Shown one piece after another: positions 60,340 to 64,000 of a stretch of 64,000 nt of DNA. Each line of letters starts with the position of its first letter. The first letter of the stretch is position 1. Under the pieces are notes generated by a model. That model made no database searches. It was not told the DNA's origin and saw only the letters and a list, made by a program, of their open reading frames with translations. Location of the stretch: positions 1-64,000 of the forward strand of contig JAJTGQ010000051.1 in assembly GCA_021299455.1 (NCBI GenBank). The letters are read 5' to 3'. The stretch comes from Flammeovirgaceae bacterium (GTDB lineage: Bacteria > Bacteroidota > Bacteroidia > Cytophagales > Cyclobacteriaceae). The translations under genes and the position numbers were made by a program.

Positions 60340-60637
60340 AATAACTTATTTTTTTCGCGTCTATCTTGTCATACTGCTTGTGGGTGCCGAACCATACAAT
60401 AAACACTATTTTTAACCTGTATTCGATGTCAACAATTAGACGAAAAGTATTTCCATGAATGTTAAAAACCACCCTTTTGTTGGATAGAATTGAGGCATGG
60501 TGATATTGAATTTTTAACTCGTTGGGACTATTCCATTCACTTTTTTCTGCTTCTTCGTACCACGATAAAACGGATTGTTTTGCTTGCGGAAAGCGCTTGG
60601 TGTAGTTCTTAAGAGTTTTGACAGCAATTACCCGCAC
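60326..60637 (-). CDS. higB: HigB-type mRNA interferase toxin (second copy)
   Basis: 103 residues from the GTG at 60637 (VRVIAVKTLKNYTKRFPQAK), which lines up with the start of the toxin at 42765; the longer frame from 60679 adds unrelated residues. WNSPNELKIQYHHASILSNK, RVVFNIHGNTFRLIVDIEYR and WFGTHKQYDKIDAKKI are the matching core. Transcribed before its antitoxin, as usual for hig modules. Confidence 0.87.
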   Translation of the reverse strand: MRVIAVKTLKNYTKRFPQAKQSVLSWYEEAEKSEWNSPNELKIQYHHASILSNKRVVFNIHGNTFRLIVDIEYRLKIVFIVWFGTHKQYDKIDAKKISYYEAH

Positions 60638-60687
60638 TTGGGCAAAGGTACGAAATGTCACCAAAATGGTTACAAGCAATTGAAAAC

Positions 60688-60718
60688 AAAAAATGCCAGA
60701 CTTTCGCCCGGCATTTTT
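60688..60718 (-). terminator. Intrinsic terminator after mdh
   Basis: Stem AAAAATGCC / GGCATTTTT with interrupted inner pairing, in the minus direction followed by TTTTTTGTTTT; about 40 bp past the mdh stop. Confidence 0.8.
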
Positions 60719-60757
60719 GAATCCTTAATTTTGAACCTTGAATCTTGAATATTGTTA

Positions 60758-61690
60758 TTACTTCCCCAACTTATCCAATACCTCCATCACTTCTTTCACG
60801 TGTTGGCGGCTGGTTTCTAGCAACGCTTTTTCATCGCTGTTCAAATCCAACTCAATTACTTTTTCCACTCCGTTCTTTCCTAAGATGACAGGAACGCCCA
60901 AGTAGCAATTTTTAATTCCGTACTCGCCATCCAACTGCATACACACAGGCAATACCCTGCGCTGGTCTCTTACGATTGCCTCTACCATCTGCGCGGCAGC
61001 TGAACCGGGTGCGTACCAAGCCGAGGTGCCCATCAATTTTACTAATTCACCACCACCTACTTTTGTGCGCTCTATGATGGCGTTCAATTTATCCTTCGCA
61101 ATTAGTTCAGTTACAGGTATTCCACCTACCGTTGTGTAACGCGGTAGCGGCACCATCGTATCACCATGTCCTCCTAATAACATAGCTTGGATATCTTTTG
61201 GCGAAACATTTAAAGCTTCTGCTAAAAAGGCTCTGTAACGTGCTGTATCTAGTATGCCAGCCATACCAATTACTCTCGTACGAGGCAGTTGTGAAGTTAA
61301 ATGTGCCTGATACGTCATTACGTCTAGCGGATTGGACACCACGATAATGATTGCGTTGGGTGAGTGTTTCACCACGTTTTCAGTGACCGACTTAACAATA
61401 CCAGCATTCGTTCCAATCAAGTCATCACGCGTCATACCGGGCTTACGGGGAAGACCGGATGTAATCACGACCACATCTGAACCAGCAGTTTTGGTGTAAT
61501 CATTGGTGGAGCCAATCGTGCGACTATCATACAAATCGATAGGGGCTTTTTGCCAGATGTCAAGTGCCTTCCCTTCGGCAAACCCTTCCCGAATGTCTAC
61601 TAGTACAATCTCGTTCGCAATTTCTTTATAAGCCAGCACATCCGCACAAGTGGCTCCTACGTTTCCGGCTCCTACAACAGTGATTTTCAT
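60758..61690 (-). CDS. mdh: Malate dehydrogenase
   Basis: 310 residues, the LDH-like bacterial malate dehydrogenase. KITVVGAGNVGATCADVLAY binds NAD, SGLPRKPGMTRDDLIGTNAG carries substrate-binding Arg residues, VSNPLDVMTYQAHL and LLGGHGDTMVPLPRY the catalytic Asp/His pair. It interconverts malate and oxaloacetate in the TCA cycle. Housekeeping gene with its own terminator, 98 bp from tilS on the same strand. Confidence 0.96.
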   Translation of the reverse strand: MKITVVGAGNVGATCADVLAYKEIANEIVLVDIREGFAEGKALDIWQKAPIDLYDSRTIGSTNDYTKTAGSDVVVITSGLPRKPGMTRDDLIGTNAGIVKSVTENVVKHSPNAIIIVVSNPLDVMTYQAHLTSQLPRTRVIGMAGILDTARYRAFLAEALNVSPKDIQAMLLGGHGDTMVPLPRYTTVGGIPVTELIAKDKLNAIIERTKVGGGELVKLMGTSAWYAPGSAAAQMVEAIVRDQRRVLPVCMQLDGEYGIKNCYLGVPVILGKNGVEKVIELDLNSDEKALLETSRQHVKEVMEVLDKLGK

Positions 61691-61788
61691 ATGGGGTGTA
61701 TTAAGTTGGTAAAATCAGGGCGCGAAGTTATTAATCGATGGCTCAATAAGAAAAACAATTGACAAAATTTTGAAGACCGTTAACTCAG

Positions 61789-63108
61789 TTATGCTAGCGT
61801 GATAAGCAAGACATGTTCGGTAGTCGTTTTTACTTTGAACCGGTCGTCAATGCGGTAGCCCACCACCCAGGCAATTTCCCCTGCCGATTCCAACACAGTG
61901 ACAGCCTCTTTCTCTATTAATGACACCTTCTGGTCGATCAGAAAATCACTGATTTTCTTACGATTGGTCATTCCCAAGGGAAAAAACGAGTCTCCCGGTC
62001 TCCACTTTCGCCAGGTAAGAGGAAACCGCAATGCGTTACTATTCAGCATCGCGGTAGCTTCATTACTGTCAAATGAACCAATTTCTTTGGTGTCTGAAAG
62101 ACGTAGCTGTTGATGCCCCAAGAAGGCGTCAAGCTGCCCCTCTTCAATAGATACTTCCGACAAATCTGGCGAAAGAGGTGCCAAGATGAGATGTTGGCGA
62201 TCGATGACGAGCTGATGGCTGGTGGAAAGGAATTTCTTGCCAGACTGGCCATTTAATGCAAGTGCTATCTTTTCGCATTGATCGAAGCGAAAGCCAAGCT
62301 CGTGCAAAAGCCTCCACAAAAGAGTAGTGTTATACAAAGTGCCCAGACTGTTTTCAAACCCAATCTTCAACAGAATAATTTTGCCGTTTTCGTCTTTTTG
62401 AAACTGCTTTTTCCAAATTCCCACCGTATGCGATACGATGGCCAATTCTCCGGACAAACGCTCAACCATCTTTGCAATAGATTGCTCAAAGGCCGGGTTT
62501 ATCTGCTCGAGCTTTGGAATAATCTGATGGCGAACGAAATTGCGCTGGTAATCATCCGTTTCGTTGCTCCGATCTTCACGCCAGATTACTCCGGTTTCGG
62601 CCGCATAATTGGCCACTTCTTTGTGGGTCGCAAATAACAGCGGGCGTATAACAAAATCATTCTTGTCAGGGATTCCTACCAGACCATCCAAGCCTGTTCC
62701 TCGTGTAAGATTTAATAAAACGGTTTCAACGGAATCACTTAAATGATGGGCAGTAGCGATCCAGGCTGCGTTTTCTTTTTCCTTCACTTGGTGAAACCAA
62801 CTGTAGCGTAGCTCTCGTGCCGCCATTTGTATGGACAGCCCATGCTTGATGGCATAGTTGTTGGTATCGAAGCGGATACTATGAAACGGAACACCCCACT
62901 TTTTACATTTGGCCGCCACGAAATTCTCATCTTCATCCGATTCCTCGCCACGGAGTCGAAAATTGCAATGAGCCACCGCAATGGAGAACCCAGCCTGATG
63001 AAACAAATGGAGCATCACCATCGAATCCATTCCGCCACTTACGGCCAAAAGAATTTTATCGGTAGTTTTGCAGAGCTTTTCAATATGGGTAAGAAACGGG
63101 CGAAGCAC
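61789..63108 (-). CDS. tilS: tRNA(Ile)-lysidine synthase
   Basis: 439 residues. The N-terminal PP-loop SGGMDSMVMLHLFHQAGFSI and the LRGEESDEDE, TAHHLSDSVETVLLNLTRGT segments mark TilS; the C-terminal substrate-binding region contains KWRPGDSFFPLGMTNRKKIS. It uses ATP to attach lysine to C34 of the CAU-anticodon tRNA, and is essential for decoding AUA. Divergent from the OstA-like gene, only 19 bp apart, so the promoters overlap. Confidence 0.95.
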   Translation of the reverse strand: MLRPFLTHIEKLCKTTDKILLAVSGGMDSMVMLHLFHQAGFSIAVAHCNFRLRGEESDEDENFVAAKCKKWGVPFHSIRFDTNNYAIKHGLSIQMAARELRYSWFHQVKEKENAAWIATAHHLSDSVETVLLNLTRGTGLDGLVGIPDKNDFVIRPLLFATHKEVANYAAETGVIWREDRSNETDDYQRNFVRHQIIPKLEQINPAFEQSIAKMVERLSGELAIVSHTVGIWKKQFQKDENGKIILLKIGFENSLGTLYNTTLLWRLLHELGFRFDQCEKIALALNGQSGKKFLSTSHQLVIDRQHLILAPLSPDLSEVSIEEGQLDAFLGHQQLRLSDTKEIGSFDSNEATAMLNSNALRFPLTWRKWRPGDSFFPLGMTNRKKISDFLIDQKVSLIEKEAVTVLESAGEIAWVVGYRIDDRFKVKTTTEHVLLITLA

Positions 63109-63127
63109 GACACAAATGTAGAATGAG

Positions 63128-64000
63128 ATGAGTCAAAGGCAGTCAAAATTCGCTTCAAAATCATTTTTCTTTTTATGGGTGCTGGCCCTTTTGGTAGCTG
63201 GCGAGGCATTTGCGCAGCGAAAAGTGAAATTGAAACAGGCCGACAATGCATTTGGTAGTATTCGCAATGGTGAGCGTTTTGATCGACTCGTTGGGAATGT
63301 GATTTTCGAACAGAATACAACCACTATATACTGTGATTCCGCTCATTTCTTCCGTTCTAAAAATCAGTTGGATGCGTTTGGAAGGGTGCACATTACAGAG
63401 GGCGACTCGGTAGATATCACCGCTTTGGGCCTTTCCTATGATGGGAATAAAAAAATTGCCAAACTGCGTAAGAAGGTCGTTTTCGTAAAACTCGGAATCG
63501 CGAGGCTTTATACGGATTTCTTGGATTACTATCGCATCAAAAACGAAGCCCGCTATTTCAACGGAGGTAAGCTGGTGGATACTACCAATACACTAACCAG
63601 TAAGAAAGGCTACTACGACATTCCGGTAAACCTGGCGTCTTTTAAGTCAGAAGTGGTAGGAGTGAACCCCGACTATACGCTTACGTCCGACACCCTACAA
63701 TACAACTCAAAGACGCGTGTCATTTATTTTCGAGACACCACTCTTGTCAAGGGAAAGGATGGTAAAAAGGCACTCTACAAAAACGGCACTTATAATACTG
63801 TTCAAAAGCTTTCGCTATTGGAACAAGGGGAGTTTGAAACCGCCTCTTATCGAATGAAAGGTGATCAGAACTTTTTAGACGATGTTAAAAAGTTTTACAC
63901 ATCAAAGGGGCGTGTGTCGATGGTTTCCAAAGAGGAAAAGCTCACCATTTTTGGTGATGATGGATTTTATGACAAGAAAAGGGGCATTTCAAAAGTATAT
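63128..64000 (+). CDS. OstA/LptA-like protein (runs off the window)
   Basis: 291 codons of an open frame from the ATG at 63128 to the right edge, no stop seen. Signal-anchor-like start FFFLWVLALLVAGEAFAQ, then OstA/LptA-type beta-jellyroll repeats: NAFGSIRNGERFDRLVGNVI, TTIYCDSAHFF, SKNQLDAFGRVHITEGDSVD and LTSDTLQYNSKTRVIYFRD. Such proteins carry lipopolysaccharide across the periplasm; Bacteroidota have long OstA-like versions. The C-terminal part is outside the window. Confidence 0.85.
   Translation, partial: MSQRQSKFASKSFFFLWVLALLVAGEAFAQRKVKLKQADNAFGSIRNGERFDRLVGNVIFEQNTTTIYCDSAHFFRSKNQLDAFGRVHITEGDSVDITALGLSYDGNKKIAKLRKKVVFVKLGIARLYTDFLDYYRIKNEARYFNGGKLVDTTNTLTSKKGYYDIPVNLASFKSEVVGVNPDYTLTSDTLQYNSKTRVIYFRDTTLVKGKDGKKALYKNGTYNTVQKLSLLEQGEFETASYRMKGDQNFLDDVKKFYTSKGRVSMVSKEEKLTIFGDDGFYDKKRGISKVY

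Overview
The window reads as the chromosome of a Bacteroidota bacterium, most likely a Cytophagales-type environmental species. Supporting signs are TonB receptor/DUF4249 pairing, DUF5916 and YHYH proteins, LytS/LytTR regulation, a remnant of a type IX secretion C-terminal tail, many lipoproteins and outer-membrane barrels, promoters of the TTTG-N19-TAnnTTTG type, and moderate to low GC. No rRNA, tRNA or CRISPR array was seen. The family names below were assigned by reading motifs, without database searches.

Layout. 1-540: end of a probable insertion sequence and a pirin remnant. 567-3615: an ECF sigma factor with a small membrane protein and a CpxP/CnrX-like periplasmic sensor (a CnrYXH-like trio), facing an anchored unknown protein and a YHYH lipoprotein. 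3763-10934: an AT-rich accessory block with a Crp-like regulator, a barrel protein, an intradiol-dioxygenase-like lipoprotein, a TonB receptor plus DUF4249, a metallo-hydrolase carrying a darcynin-like head, and an NmrA-like reductase. 11131-12251: duplication scars and a broken barrel gene. 12268-18155: ordinary accessory genes. 18518-22366: a compact SRPBCC-like/SDR/flavin monooxygenase/saccharopine-reductase-like operon. 22402-23221: gene remnants.

23330-27974 looks like a MarR-controlled stress cluster: two protoglobins (one with a signal peptide), DUF2024, a thioredoxin-like protein, MarR, a Crp gene broken by a stop, an ABM monooxygenase and a DJ-1/PfpI protein. A 19-bp near-palindrome lies inside the spacer of the protoglobin promoter. 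28054-37087 holds an RND efflux operon whose pump is fused in frame to a TolC-like channel, then a barrel protein, a LytS-type kinase, a LytTR regulator and DUF2147/DUF5360-like genes. The same two-copy direct repeat with 21-bp period precedes the efflux operon, the DUF2147 gene and a decayed copy of the efflux 5' end at 22.5 kb, always 42 bp from a CAnnTTTG box. This suggests the LytTR regulator controls both operons.

37561-51622: a lipoprotein, two DUF5916 paralogues, a PaaE-like reductase, toxin-antitoxin pairs, serine hydrolase, SMP-30 protein, PepF-like peptidase, and a MarR/YceI pair with its own palindrome. 51700-56119: trmN6, a GxxExxY protein and kdnB/kdnA (8-amino-Kdo synthesis) separated by a DUF6922/AbiEii pair. 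56375-64000: methyltransferase, barrel, a regulatory-domain/serine-hydrolase fusion, a second HigBA pair, mdh, tilS and the start of an OstA/LptA-like gene that runs off the window.
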